A DNA stretch of 64,000 nt from MWCO01 sp964488865 (GTDB taxonomy: Bacteria; Myxococcota_A; Polyangia; Polyangiales; Polyangiaceae). The number at the start of each line of letters is the position of its first letter. Position 1 is the stretch's first letter. The stretch lies in NCBI GenBank assembly GCA_964488865.1, contig CAZAWR010000025.1, forward strand, positions 1 through 64,000. The letters run 5' to 3'. Shown one piece after another: positions 36,268-45,876 of this stretch. The notes under the pieces are model-generated. The model ran no database searches. It saw only the letters and a list, made by a program, of their open reading frames with translations, and had not been told where the DNA came from. The position numbers were made by a program, and so were the translations under genes.

Positions 36268-37788
36268 TCAGGGATTGGGGCTCGAGGAGGCGACGCTCCA
36301 CGGTTCGAGGATGCTCGTCGAAGTCTTGTCGATGACGAGCAACTGGAACCCAGGTTCGCCTGAGGCGGGGGCGAGCAAGCCGGCCGCAACGGCGACGAGT
36401 CGCTGGCCTTCGGAGAACTTGACGTCGAATTCAGCGACGGTCGCAGTGGTTCCGGTGGCTGCCACGCCCAAGGTGAGGTCGAGCCCAGCGGGAAGGGGCA
36501 AACCAGCCTCGTCCGTGGCGGCGGGGAAAGCAGCGTTGACGATGGGCGGGTTGGCATCGAGCGTGCCGGTCGAGGACACCGTGCCGATGTCGACCGCGGG
36601 GGCGTCGGGCGAGCCGTGGACGACCCGCAGGAGAGCTTCGCCCATCATGGGCTTTTCGAAGCCCTCGGCGATGGGGAAGAGCTGGAAGGCCTGGGTCCCC
36701 ATTCCACCGAGCAGCCCGGTCGCGATGGCGACATAAGTCTCTCCGGCCGCGAGCTCTGGCGTCGTCGCCGAAGCTGCGGGCGAAGCCTCGGGCCTCGGTG
36801 TGACTCCCGCCACGCCCCCGTAGAAGTCGAGCGTGTACGAGGAGGGAGGAACCTGGATGCGTCCCAGGGCGCCAAACGGCACGTTGTCGAAGACCTCGGC
36901 TTCGCCCGCGTAGATGTCCACGGGCGGCGCGTTGGGCGAGGCGTGCAGGGCGTAGACGAACGGGTTCTGCTTGATGCGCGCGGTGGTGGAGTCGGGAAGC
37001 ACGGCTAGGAGGGAGAATCCACTCTCGTCGCTTGGCATGTCGCTCACCTCGCCCATGGCGATGATCAGGAGCTCGGTCCCCTCAGCGAGCGCCGGCGTGG
37101 TGAAGGAAGTCACGGTGGCCCCGCCCGCGGCGATCCCGACCTGAAGGGCGGTGTCCGCCGGCAACTCGATGCCAGTCTCGCCCGTCTCGCCAAACCGTGC
37201 GAGTCCAGAGAGCTCGGGGTTCACCGGGTCGTCGTTGCCCACGTCGAGGTCGACCGTCGGTGCGTCGAAGCTTGCGTGCACGATGCGAGCACGGATGGTT
37301 CCCGACGCCGGGGATTCAAAGCCTTCCATCAGGGGAATCACGCGGAATTGGCTCGAAGGGTCCGAGGAGCCGAGGTCGCCCGATGCGATCGCCGAGTACT
37401 TCTTGCCGCCCATGACGCTCAGACCCTTGACCTCGAAGGCAGGGGGATCGGACGAGGAAGCGCCCGCAGCGCGAATCTCCAGATCGTAGGTTCCCTCTGG
37501 CAACTCGAGGTATCCGGTCGCCGAGCCGTAGGCAATGTTGGAGGCCAGAGGTGAGGAATTGCCCTTGGCGTATAGGTCGACGGCAGGGGCGGTGGACGAG
37601 GCATGGACGATGCGAACCATGGCGTTCATGGTCTGGGCGCTTCCTCCCGACCCTGCGGACCCGCCAAATCCTGCGATCCCTGAAGGGGAGTCGTCGTCGC
37701 TCCCGCAAGCCACGAGAGCCAACGAGAAGGCTGCGGTGATGCCAGTAAGCATGATTGCGCTACGAAAAGAACGAGTTGCATTCGCCAT
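36268..37788 (-). CDS. Lipoprotein with four DUF4397 repeats
   Basis: The start at 37788 gives a lipoprotein signal (GITAAFSLALVAC, Cys28). The 506-residue protein then carries four copies of the DUF4397 motif (RIVHASSTAPAVDLY, RIVHASFDAPTVDLD, YALHASPNAPPVDIY, RVVHGSPDAPAVDIG). Each heads a domain of about 100 residues. These are surface beta domains of unknown function. The longer in-frame start adds polar residues with no signal. Convergent with hemW. Confidence 0.88.
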   Translation of the reverse strand: MANATRSFRSAIMLTGITAAFSLALVACGSDDDSPSGIAGFGGSAGSGGSAQTMNAMVRIVHASSTAPAVDLYAKGNSSPLASNIAYGSATGYLELPEGTYDLEIRAAGASSSDPPAFEVKGLSVMGGKKYSAIASGDLGSSDPSSQFRVIPLMEGFESPASGTIRARIVHASFDAPTVDLDVGNDDPVNPELSGLARFGETGETGIELPADTALQVGIAAGGATVTSFTTPALAEGTELLIIAMGEVSDMPSDESGFSLLAVLPDSTTARIKQNPFVYALHASPNAPPVDIYAGEAEVFDNVPFGALGRIQVPPSSYTLDFYGGVAGVTPRPEASPAASATTPELAAGETYVAIATGLLGGMGTQAFQLFPIAEGFEKPMMGEALLRVVHGSPDAPAVDIGTVSSTGTLDANPPIVNAAFPAATDEAGLPLPAGLDLTLGVAATGTTATVAEFDVKFSEGQRLVAVAAGLLAPASGEPGFQLLVIDKTSTSILEPWSVASSSPNP

Positions 37789-38017
37789 GTTGAACTCCGT
37801 GAGCGATAGATCGCTGTAAAGCTTGGTTCGCGACAGGCCGGGGACTTTCGGATACCGACGGTCCACCGTGCTCCCACTCATACGATGTTCGTCTTAGACA
37901 AAAGTATCTCGCCCTCCGATCCACATTTCTCTCGATGACCGGATTGCCCGCCCGGTAAGTGCTCACGACGCGGAAGGGGGGCAGCTGCCAGCCGTCGCCT
38001 GGCAAGACTCGGGCCTC

Positions 38018-38173
38018 CAGGGTGGTCGGGACCTCAAAAATCGACATGGAGAGCGTTTCGGGGTGGTCCGGACCCCGAACCAACGCTTTGAAGAGCGCTT
38101 TGGGGTGGTCGGGACCCCAACCCAACGCTCGGAAGAGCGGTGCGGGCTGGTCCGGACCTCGCCTCATCCGCTG
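38018..38173. repeat. 42-bp tandem repeat of palindromes, about 3.7 copies
   Basis: The units begin near 38019, 38060, 38102 and 38144. Each has a palindromic half (GGGGTGGTCCGGACCCC or GGGGTGGTCGGGACCCC) and a small hairpin half (CGCTCGGAAGAGCG type). The sequence lies 148 bases upstream of the gene at 38321, in a 532-base gap that otherwise shows nothing. Confidence 0.85.
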
Positions 38174-38320
38174 ACGAACCGTGTTTCCCCGGGTCGGGAC
38201 TCTGGGCTCTTGCTCTCCGGGGAGCCGACGGACGGCGCAGGGTACCCTGATCCCTATTGCCCTACATTGGGTCGTGTGATAACCGTCCTCGCACTCACGA
38301 TTCAACCAGGAAGAAAGACC

Positions 38321-39079
38321 ATGAGCCGAACTTTCGATCCCGCTTCCCTCGTCGCCCTCCCCCAACTCAGCGGATCCGGCGCCTACACCCTCGGTGAGGA
38401 GCTGCGCACGGCCGCCAAGGGCGCGGAAGTCACTCCGCCCGTCACGCAGGCCTTCGACCGCGTCGTCGTCACGCACGACGCGCTCCGGGTTGTGCTGGGT
38501 GAGTGCCTCCCCGCGCCGGCCGAGAACTCGGCAGAAGCCAAGCAGGCGGACCGGGTCCTGGACTCCGTGTATTCGGGGATCTACGACTGGTGTCGCGGGC
38601 TGACGAAGCTGCCTGGGGAGCTCGCGCCGGGGTTGGCGGCGAAGGCGAGCCGCATCGGGGAGACGTTCTTCCCCGAGGGGCTGAAGTTCACGCAGCTTCC
38701 CTACAAGCTGCAGTGGGCGGATTCGCAGATGCGCATCGATGCCCTGACCGAGCGCAAGCTCGCCGGGGTTTTCGAGGAGCTGAACGGGTCGGCGTTCGTG
38801 ACCGCCCTGAAGAACGCGCATGAGGCCTACGGCAAGGCGCTGGGCATCACGAAGAGCAAGCCCCAGCTCTCCGACCCCCCGGAGGTTCGCAAGGCACTCG
38901 ACGCGTTCGGCGAAGCCCTGCGCAGCTATGTGGTGCAGGTGGTGGCCTTCGCGGACGCCGGTGGTCCGCAAGCCGCCAAGATCGCGCAGCGGCTTCTCGC
39001 GCCCCTCGCCGATTGGCGGTCATCCCCCGGGACTTCCAAGGAAGAGCAGCCCGCGACACCGATCGTGCCGACTGTGTGA
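38321..39079 (+). CDS. Hypothetical helical protein
   Basis: The 252-residue cytoplasmic protein has no signal, membrane segment or motif I recognise. It is mostly helical with short conserved-looking stretches (AFDRVVVTHDALRVVLGE, ETFFPEGLKFTQLPYKLQW, ERKLAGVFEELNG). The ATG at 38321 follows AAGAAAG. The longer open frame upstream runs through the 42-bp repeats and is not credible. Convergent with the FecR-like gene. Confidence 0.75.
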   Translation: MSRTFDPASLVALPQLSGSGAYTLGEELRTAAKGAEVTPPVTQAFDRVVVTHDALRVVLGECLPAPAENSAEAKQADRVLDSVYSGIYDWCRGLTKLPGELAPGLAAKASRIGETFFPEGLKFTQLPYKLQWADSQMRIDALTERKLAGVFEELNGSAFVTALKNAHEAYGKALGITKSKPQLSDPPEVRKALDAFGEALRSYVVQVVAFADAGGPQAAKIAQRLLAPLADWRSSPGTSKEEQPATPIVPTV

Positions 39080-39119
39080 GTCGTGCTTCCCATCCGAGCG
39101 CAGCACAGGCTTGTGGGAA

Positions 39120-40556
39120 TCATTCCCAACGCCGGGTAACCGTGCGGGACGCGATCGTTCGAGGTGCATCGGGGCGCACCACCCGACGGGAGGAAGACGC
39201 CACTTCGACGGAGCCTCGGCCCAAGGACAAGCCGTACTGGTCGGTCACGACGACGCGGACGACACAGGGGCACTCCCTCGGCTGAGGGGGGATCGTTGCG
39301 CGCAGCGTGTTGCCCTCTCGCTTCCACTGCACGTACAACGGCTCGGTGCCGAGCAGGACCTTCGCGATGGGCTCGAGCCAGCCGGGCGCCGGTTGGCCTC
39401 CTCCCCCCTCGAGACGCACGGTCACGTCGATGCTCTGCTGCGGCCACATCGGGTTCTGGGGCCCCATTTCCACCGACGCGTGCAAGTCACGCGGCGCTAG
39501 CCGAAAGCTGGCGGGCTCGCCTTCCGGGAGGCGAACAGACACCGTTCTACGCTCCCCACGAATCATTCCCACCTCATCGGGTGCAGCGTGCCAGACATTC
39601 GCGCCGGGGGACCCGGCGAGGAGCCCGTCGGCGAAGCTCAGATGCACGCGGCTGTTGGCTTCCATCCGGATCGTACCGTTCTCGTCGACAAAGGCGCCGA
39701 GCGGGAGTCCAACGCCCACAACCCGAAGCGATTCCAGCTTGGAAGATGCGCCTTCGATGCCGCATGCGTCGATGGCGCGAACCTGCATGGCGTATCGTCC
39801 CGGCGGGAGCGCGGGAACGGAGTCGCCGAGTTGATGGCCCTCGGCGTGAAACTGCAGAGCGGGGGTTGGGGCGCCCACGGGGCGAAGCGCGACACGGTAG
39901 CGCACGGCGTTGTCCGAGGGCAGCCAAGCGACGGACCGTGGCTGCGCCTTGGCGCCTCCGGTGGTGACCCAGACACGCTGTCCCGGCTCAAAGCGCGGGG
40001 CCTCGAGCAGGGGACGGAGCTCGGGCCCTTCACACCCCGTCGCTCGCGCTTGTCCCGTGGGAAGAGAGGTCACCGACTGCGCGGTACCCACCAGCGTCCG
40101 GCCGCTCCGATTAACGACAGTGACGCGGCCGTCCACCACCCGCACCGTCGCCAGACCCTGCACGACGATGGCAACATCGCCTCCCGGTGTGCGCACCAAC
40201 ACGGGCCCTTCCGAGGTTCGTTCATTCGTTTCCACGAGCCGGTCGCCGACCACACGCACGTCGAACAGGTCGAGCGGCTCGGCATCAACTTCGATTTGCA
40301 CGGTGCCGCGGTTCAGGCGGATCTGGTGAACCCGACTCGAGCTCGCGCCTGGGAGCGGAAGCCGTACGCTGCGCATACGTTCTAGCTCCGCGCCGGGCTC
40401 CAGCGAGACTCGGGCGCTTTCCGAAAGCGTGATGACCCCGGATGCTTTGACTTCGGATGAGTTGGCTACGCTTTGGTCAGCGTTCGCCAGCCCTGGGAGC
40501 GCGAGGGAGGCTCCCATGAACAACAAAGAGGTGAGTCGAGGAAAAGAGATGTGCAT
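39120..40556 (-). CDS. FecR-like domain exported protein
   Basis: The 478-residue protein has a signal peptide (LTSLLFMGASLALPGLANAD). It contains a FecR-like beta segment (about 40-170, with LVRTPGGDVAIVVQGLATVR and LVGTAQSVTSLPTGQ), several beta-sandwich-like regions (for example YRVALRPVG, GRYAMQVRAIDACG) and a basic tail. It probably sits in the periplasm or at the surface. FecR domains classically sense outer-membrane signals, but no sigma gene or TonB receptor is adjacent, so the role is open. The start at 40556 was preferred because the signal peptide begins there. Confidence 0.78.
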   Translation of the reverse strand: MHISFPRLTSLLFMGASLALPGLANADQSVANSSEVKASGVITLSESARVSLEPGAELERMRSVRLPLPGASSSRVHQIRLNRGTVQIEVDAEPLDLFDVRVVGDRLVETNERTSEGPVLVRTPGGDVAIVVQGLATVRVVDGRVTVVNRSGRTLVGTAQSVTSLPTGQARATGCEGPELRPLLEAPRFEPGQRVWVTTGGAKAQPRSVAWLPSDNAVRYRVALRPVGAPTPALQFHAEGHQLGDSVPALPPGRYAMQVRAIDACGIEGASSKLESLRVVGVGLPLGAFVDENGTIRMEANSRVHLSFADGLLAGSPGANVWHAAPDEVGMIRGERRTVSVRLPEGEPASFRLAPRDLHASVEMGPQNPMWPQQSIDVTVRLEGGGGQPAPGWLEPIAKVLLGTEPLYVQWKREGNTLRATIPPQPRECPCVVRVVVTDQYGLSLGRGSVEVASSSRRVVRPDAPRTIASRTVTRRWE

Positions 40557-40788
40557 GGTTCTCTCCAGGCGGTTGAGGTACGTTGCGGGGTTGCAACCCT
40601 CGGACCAAGCCGGACGAGGCAAGACCGCTTGTCAAACCGCTTCGATCGACGGCAAGGGGCTGCAGGAGCCAAAACGGCGCGCCGAACTTGCGTGCCGACT
40701 CCAGTTGACCCCGGTACTTGAGACGTCGGCGGGTTTCCTTTGCCGCGCTGGAGCGCTCGGGCTACCTGGGAGGACGCAGGGAGGGGTC

Positions 40789-41712
40789 ATGGATATTGGC
40801 GGCAAGCGTCGGTCCAGCAAGTTCGAGGATCGCGGAGGCGGCAGGCGTGGCGGCGGTGGCGGTCTGCCGATCAACGCGCTCATGTCGGTCGTGCGCCTGA
40901 TCGGGGTGAAGGGCGCGGTCGTCGTCGGCGTGATCGGCGTCGGCGGGTACTTGCTCGCTCCTGCCGGCGTCAAGCAGGCGATCCTCAGCGTGCTCTCGGG
41001 CGGCTCTCAAGGCCCCGGCCAGACTGCGCCTGGGGCGTCGGGCAGCGTATGCCAAGCTACGGCTGCCAACGGCAAGGCCTGCGACTTCTCACGCGCCGTG
41101 TTGGCCTCCACCGAAGACGTGTGGGCCGCGCAGTTCACGCAAGGCACGCTGCCGAACTACGGCCGCGCGTCTGCCGCCTACCAGGACCCCACGCTCGTGG
41201 TGTTCTCGAACAGTGTTTCGACCAGGGGGTGCGGTAGCGCCACCTCGGACGTCGGCCCGTTCTACTGTCCCGCCGACCACAAGCTGTACATCGACCCGAC
41301 CTTCTACGACGTGATGGAGCAGCGGCTGAAAGCCCCCGGAGACTTCGCCCAAGCGTACGTGATTGCGCACGAGGTCGCCCATCACGTCCAGAACCTGATC
41401 GGTTCGACCAGCCTCAAGCCCGCCGGCGAGAGCAAGAACCAGGTCTCGGTGCGCGTGGAGTTGCAGGCCGATTGCCTGGCAGGCGTCTGGGGTCACTCCG
41501 CCCGAGCCTCGCTGAAGATCGACGACGCTGACTTGAAGGAGGCAGTCGCCGCGGCTCACGCCATTGGCGACGACGCCCTGGGGCAATCGAGTGCCAGGAA
41601 CTACACGCACGGCACCAGCGCCCAACGCGTTCGCTGGTTCCGTCGCGGCTTCGACAGCGGCGACCCGCGCCAATGCGACACCTTTGGCGTCCCGAAGTAC
41701 GCAGACCTGTAA
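40789..41712 (+). CDS. Neutral zinc metallopeptidase (YpfJ/KPN_02809 family)
   Basis: The 307-residue membrane-anchored protein has an N-terminal Arg/Gly-rich segment and one membrane helix (GVKGAVVVGVIGVGGYLLA, about 39-57). The peptidase domain has HEVAHH (His194, Glu195, His198), and a probable third ligand is Glu224 in ELQADCLAGVWG. The end HGTSAQRVRWFRRGFDSGDP is typical of the family. GAGGGG precedes the ATG at 40789. Substrate unknown. Confidence 0.92.
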   Translation: MDIGGKRRSSKFEDRGGGRRGGGGGLPINALMSVVRLIGVKGAVVVGVIGVGGYLLAPAGVKQAILSVLSGGSQGPGQTAPGASGSVCQATAANGKACDFSRAVLASTEDVWAAQFTQGTLPNYGRASAAYQDPTLVVFSNSVSTRGCGSATSDVGPFYCPADHKLYIDPTFYDVMEQRLKAPGDFAQAYVIAHEVAHHVQNLIGSTSLKPAGESKNQVSVRVELQADCLAGVWGHSARASLKIDDADLKEAVAAAHAIGDDALGQSSARNYTHGTSAQRVRWFRRGFDSGDPRQCDTFGVPKYADL

Positions 41713-41804
41713 AGCCGAGAACAGGTTCGCCCAGGAATCAGGGCTGCCGCCTTCTCTCTTGCCAGGTTCGCCTGCGCGAAGTCGCGTACGCGACGGAGGC
41801 GCAG

Positions 41805-41966
41805 TCCGATTGCGATGAAGTCTGGTCGACGTCCGCGTGCAAGAGCGGCGCGATCGTGCGTTGTCAGTTCAGCATCAGCGGCGTGGTGGCTGTGACCCAC
41901 TACTACGAAGGCGATCAGGCCGACCGCGAGAGCGCCTGCACGATGGGCGGCGGCACGGTACTGTAG
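41805..41966 (+). pseudogene. Possible remnant of a small Cys-containing protein
   Basis: The frame here (no own start codon) reads SDCDEVWSTSACKSGA, then VRCQFSISGVVAVTHYYEGD and ESACTMGGGTVL before a stop. The spacing of cysteines and the YYEGD...C..GGT ending resemble the C-terminus of small exported proteins I have seen in myxobacterial genomes. It lies in the 306-base gap between 41713 and 42018. It may be a 3' gene fragment; this is tentative. Confidence 0.3.
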
Positions 41967-42018
41967 ACGCCTCCACAACAAGGCAGTCACCGCAGGCAAC
42001 GGCTCTCCCGAAACGGCT

Positions 42019-42678
42019 TCACATCTGTCGTAGGGTCTCGAAGGTGAAGTAGGCCCCGAGCAACACCAAGGCGCCCCCGGCGAGCGCGGTCGATCGGCCC
42101 CACCAGCGAACGATCGGACTGCCCCCAAAGCGTCGGAGGATCCAGATTAACGAGCAGAACCAGGCGAAGCCCCCAATCCCCACGCCGGTGGCGAATCCCA
42201 GGGTCCCGGCGACGGAGGATTGAATCACGCCGTGTGCCACGAGGATCCCGATCATGATGGACCAGTTGAGGATGACCAAGGGATTGGCGGCGCCGAGCAG
42301 GGCGCCGAGGGAAACGTCGGCGGTCTTGGTTTCCGGGTGGACGGGCGTTGTCGCCAACGCGTCGACCGCGACGCTCTTGCGTCGGTCGAACCACGCGAGC
42401 TTCACCCCGTAGGCGCCCAGGAACAACGCCAGCGCCAGGCGAACCAAGGGCTGGCTGAGGAACGCCCCGAACCAACCGATGCCCAGTCCGACGATCACGC
42501 AAAGAAACGCGTCGACGGCCGCACCACCTGCTCCAATCCGCATGCCTGATCGCGCCTGGTTACGCACGACCTTGCGGATCACGCTGATGTTCACGGGGCC
42601 GGGGGGGACCGCGCAGAGGTAACCCGTGAGGGCCCCAACCAGGAGTGCAAGAAGGAACGCCACACCGAAGTCCTCCAT
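42019..42678 (-). CDS. LysE-family transporter
   Basis: The 219-residue protein has six hydrophobic segments and the LysE-type start with PPGPVNISVIR (positions 25-36). GALLGAANPLVILNW matches the family's middle motif. Family members export amino acids or small molecules. The substrate is unknown. The start is ATG at 42678. It lies between two short frames with similar SxCTMG endings. Confidence 0.88.
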   Translation of the reverse strand: MEDFGVAFLLALLVGALTGYLCAVPPGPVNISVIRKVVRNQARSGMRIGAGGAAVDAFLCVIVGLGIGWFGAFLSQPLVRLALALFLGAYGVKLAWFDRRKSVAVDALATTPVHPETKTADVSLGALLGAANPLVILNWSIMIGILVAHGVIQSSVAGTLGFATGVGIGGFAWFCSLIWILRRFGGSPIVRWWGRSTALAGGALVLLGAYFTFETLRQM

Positions 42679-42831
42679 TCCGACCGTGGTCTAAGTCATC
42701 TTGATGGGCAGCGCATGCGCTCAAGCGAATGCCCTCGTGGTCCGACCCGTGAAGGTCGGGCACGAGGAGAGCGTTTGCACGATGGGTGCCACGCAGTTCC
42801 ACAAGCTTCTGCCGTGCGGTAGCTGCACCCC

Positions 42832-45627
42832 TCAAGGAACCAACACACGGAACGTAGCCCAGTCCGCTTCCGGCCGCTCTCTCGCCAGCTCAGCTTGGGC
42901 CTGCGCTAGTGCGGTCCCAAGATCGGCAGATGCGTCCAGGGAGGCCATGACGCGTGACACGACCTGTGCGGCAAGCGCGTCGTCCACCGGACGTGTGGCC
43001 GCCACCACCTCCCGCGCGCCCGCCGCGACGAACGACTGGGCGATGCCGAGTGCTGGCGCGCTGGAAGATGCGCCCTTGGCCGTCTCGCAACCCGAGAGCA
43101 CGACCTGGGGAGGCACGCGGGGCAACGCAAGGACGTCACCGATGGTCAGCCAGGATCCGGACGCGAGGGGAAGACCACTCTCCCAGCCGTCGTGACCTTC
43201 GAACACGCCGTGTCCGGCGTAGTGCAAGAGCCGCAAGTCGGGGGACGCGATGGCGGCGCGAACGGCCTCCAGGGTAGCCGCGGTCCCCAGGGACTCGCGA
43301 ACGGTCCAGCCCTTCGCGCGCAGGCTCTCGGCCACGACCTGTGCCTCTTTGCGTGCGGACCCGAGGTCGCCCCGTGGATCGCCCACCACGAGGGCTCGAA
43401 GAGTCGCCGTGTCCTGTGCGGCTCGCGGGGGAGCGTCCACGGCGTAGACCACCGGCTTGTGCGCGATCAAGGGCTTGCCATCGAGGTCCAAGGCGTGGAA
43501 GTCGACGCTGCGAAGGGGGCCGTGGGTGGCAATGCGGATGCGCGTGGCCGAAGCGATTTCGCGCGCGAGGGGGACGAGCAGCCGCTGGCCGAGGGTGCGG
43601 TTGTCCGCGTCGAAGGGAAGGTCCCCGAGCGCGTGCACCGCCACGTGAGCCTCGCCGCTCGTGAGCGCGGCCCAGCCTTCTTCGCCCCTGACGTAGTGGA
43701 CGCGGAGCTCCCCCGGGGGGATCGTGGTGTCCACCTGCGCGGACGGAATCGCCGCATTCACACGCGCGAGCGTGGCCTCGAGGGCGGTGCGAAGCTCCCG
43801 GTGCGCGGCTTCACGCGTCGCCAAGATGCGCGCGAGCTCGTCCTTGGGGCGTCGCCAGTCCTCGACGGCTTCGGCGGCCAGCGAAGCGCGGCGGTCTTGA
43901 TAAGCCGCGAGGGTCGTCTCCCACGTCTTGCGGTCGTGATCGGACAGGGCGGCGATGCGGTCGGGGCTCTGAAGGAAACGAACGATGCGTGCGTGGCTGG
44001 CGCGAGACGCGTCGATGGCTTCCCGCAGGAGCTCGGTTCGCTGCGCGTCGCTGGGTGCGCGAAGTGCGGTGGCAAGCAAGAAACCAATGCGCGCCTGGCC
44101 CGCGCGCTCGTGCCGTTGCAGGAACGTACCGCGCCCCTCGCCGAGGGGAACTTCGAGGCTCCAGGTATCGAGCAACTGGTCGACGCGGGCGAAGGCTGTT
44201 CGCGCCTGGGCGACATCTCCCAGCTGGGCGAGGGATTTCGCACGACCCAGGGCGCCTTCGAGGCTTGCCTCGGGCATGGACGAGGTGGCGCCCAGGTCTT
44301 CGAGGCGCGTGAAGTGGCCCAAAGCTTCCCGCGTGCGCTTCTGCTCGAGCGCGAGGTTCCCCTCGATCGTGGTCCACCACAAGGCGTTGCGGGGGTCCGG
44401 GGTCGGGCTCGACTCCCGCGCCTCCTTCAGGAACTGCGTCGAGGCGACCGCGTCGCCGCGCTCCCACATGGCGATGGCGAGGTTGGTCGCCACGTTTCCT
44501 GCTTCCCCGGGCAGCGGACACTCCTTGTGGAACAAGCCCAGCGCCTCCCGCAACTGCGCGTCGATGAGCGCGCGGTCCGGTCCCATTCGCTCCGGCTCCG
44601 GCGTACGAAGGGCAATCCAGGCGAGGTTGTTGAGGAGGATCGCCCTCTGGCAGGGCGGCGTGCCTCGCACGAGGTTCACCAGGGACCGCACCTGCTCCCT
44701 CGCCTCCTCGTAGCGTCCCAGCGAGGACAGCAGGTCCGCGAGCAATTGCACGACGTCGCGCCGGTGGTCGGTCATGCCCAGGCGGTCGGCGCCCTGCGCG
44801 GATTCCCGAAACAGCCGCAGGGCGGTTCGGAGGTCCCCGGTTTCGTACGCGATGAGCCCGCGGTAGTAGCTGGCGGTGACCTTGCTCTCGGGGTGGAGGG
44901 ACTCGACGGGGGCGGCGTCGTCGAGGGCCTTGCGTGCTTCGGAGAAGGAGCGAAGGCCGTAGAGCAGCGTATAGGCGAGGGCGAAGCGGTCCTGCATCTC
45001 GTCGGAGACGTTGCCCGTCTGGCGTTCGTGCTCGATCGACGCGTGGAGCAAGGCGATGGCGTCTTGTGTTTTTCCGCGGGCGCGTTGGATGCGCGCGAGG
45101 ACGCGGGCGGCTTGTGTCTTGCGCTGCGGATCGAGGTCACTCAGCGCGGGGGCGAGCGCGGCTTCCGCCTCGTCGAGCTTGCCTTCCCCCCGGAGGCGGT
45201 TGGCCTCGCGAATCGGCGCGGGCTCGTCGAACCGTGTGAGGGCAATCGAGCTGGTGGTGGTGGCTTCGCCACGCTGGGCGCGGACGTGGAGGGTTCGCGC
45301 GTCGGGGGGGACGACGAGCGTGGACAGGACCCCGGGGCGAAGGGGCGCGTCAAGCGGGGGGCGGTTGTCGAAGGACAGAGACAGGTGGGCGTCGTTCTCG
45401 GTCTCGGTCCAGACCCGGAGGGGGCTATCGGGTTCGAAGGCGCAGGAAGGACCTTTGCGAAGGTTAGTGCAACCCGCAACCTCGACGGACAGGGAGGGGG
45501 AGGGGGGAGGGGGAGTCTTCTGGCATGCCGCGAGGGCGGTAAGGAGCAGGAGCCAGCCCAGAGGGCGCGTCAGGGTGCAACCCTGATCGAAAGGCGAGGC
45601 GTGCCTCCGGATCTGGGCCCATGGCAC
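42832..45627 (-). CDS. TPR-CHAT lipoprotein (caspase-like cysteine peptidase domain)
   Basis: The GTG at 45627 gives a lipoprotein signal (LGWLLLLTALAAC) near residue 35. Longer in-frame starts (ATG 45765 or 45813) add Arg-rich sequence. An alternative CTG start would shorten it. An N-terminal beta domain and TPR-like helical repeats (about 130-600) lead to a C-terminal CHAT domain with the catalytic pair His806 (LLHYAGHGVFEGHDGW) and Cys847 (VVLSGCETAKG). CHAT domains are caspase-like peptidases, usually cytoplasmic in defence or signalling systems. Export would be unusual. The kinase-like gene lies just upstream on the same strand. The residue numbers assume the GTG start. Confidence 0.87.
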   Translation of the reverse strand: MPWAQIRRHASPFDQGCTLTRPLGWLLLLTALAACQKTPPPPSPSLSVEVAGCTNLRKGPSCAFEPDSPLRVWTETENDAHLSLSFDNRPPLDAPLRPGVLSTLVVPPDARTLHVRAQRGEATTTSSIALTRFDEPAPIREANRLRGEGKLDEAEAALAPALSDLDPQRKTQAARVLARIQRARGKTQDAIALLHASIEHERQTGNVSDEMQDRFALAYTLLYGLRSFSEARKALDDAAPVESLHPESKVTASYYRGLIAYETGDLRTALRLFRESAQGADRLGMTDHRRDVVQLLADLLSSLGRYEEAREQVRSLVNLVRGTPPCQRAILLNNLAWIALRTPEPERMGPDRALIDAQLREALGLFHKECPLPGEAGNVATNLAIAMWERGDAVASTQFLKEARESSPTPDPRNALWWTTIEGNLALEQKRTREALGHFTRLEDLGATSSMPEASLEGALGRAKSLAQLGDVAQARTAFARVDQLLDTWSLEVPLGEGRGTFLQRHERAGQARIGFLLATALRAPSDAQRTELLREAIDASRASHARIVRFLQSPDRIAALSDHDRKTWETTLAAYQDRRASLAAEAVEDWRRPKDELARILATREAAHRELRTALEATLARVNAAIPSAQVDTTIPPGELRVHYVRGEEGWAALTSGEAHVAVHALGDLPFDADNRTLGQRLLVPLAREIASATRIRIATHGPLRSVDFHALDLDGKPLIAHKPVVYAVDAPPRAAQDTATLRALVVGDPRGDLGSARKEAQVVAESLRAKGWTVRESLGTAATLEAVRAAIASPDLRLLHYAGHGVFEGHDGWESGLPLASGSWLTIGDVLALPRVPPQVVLSGCETAKGASSSAPALGIAQSFVAAGAREVVAATRPVDDALAAQVVSRVMASLDASADLGTALAQAQAELARERPEADWATFRVLVP

Positions 45628-45876
45628 GGCGTTGCCGTGCTCGAAGCTAAGCGCGACGATGTCGCGCCGCCACGGGTGCGGATGTGTACCGTCCAGGGGT
45701 CGCTTCCGTCGGATGTTCGCTCCATCATGGGATGCCACTCGAACGTCCCATCCGAGCCTCACCATCCGGTCACGGGCACGGGCACGGAGACGGCCCGACG
45801 GCTCACGGAACACGCGTGACCGCTACGTATTTCCCGGCATGCATGCGTCGAGGGCGCCATCTCAAGGTGAACCTGT

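Noticed and set aside
38018..38173. Could the 42-bp repeats be a CRISPR array?
   Set aside because: The units follow each other without unique spacers, and no cas gene is near.
43192..45819. An 875-codon plus-strand frame opposite the CHAT gene
   Set aside because: It has no recognisable motif and lies fully antisense to a gene with intact catalytic motifs.
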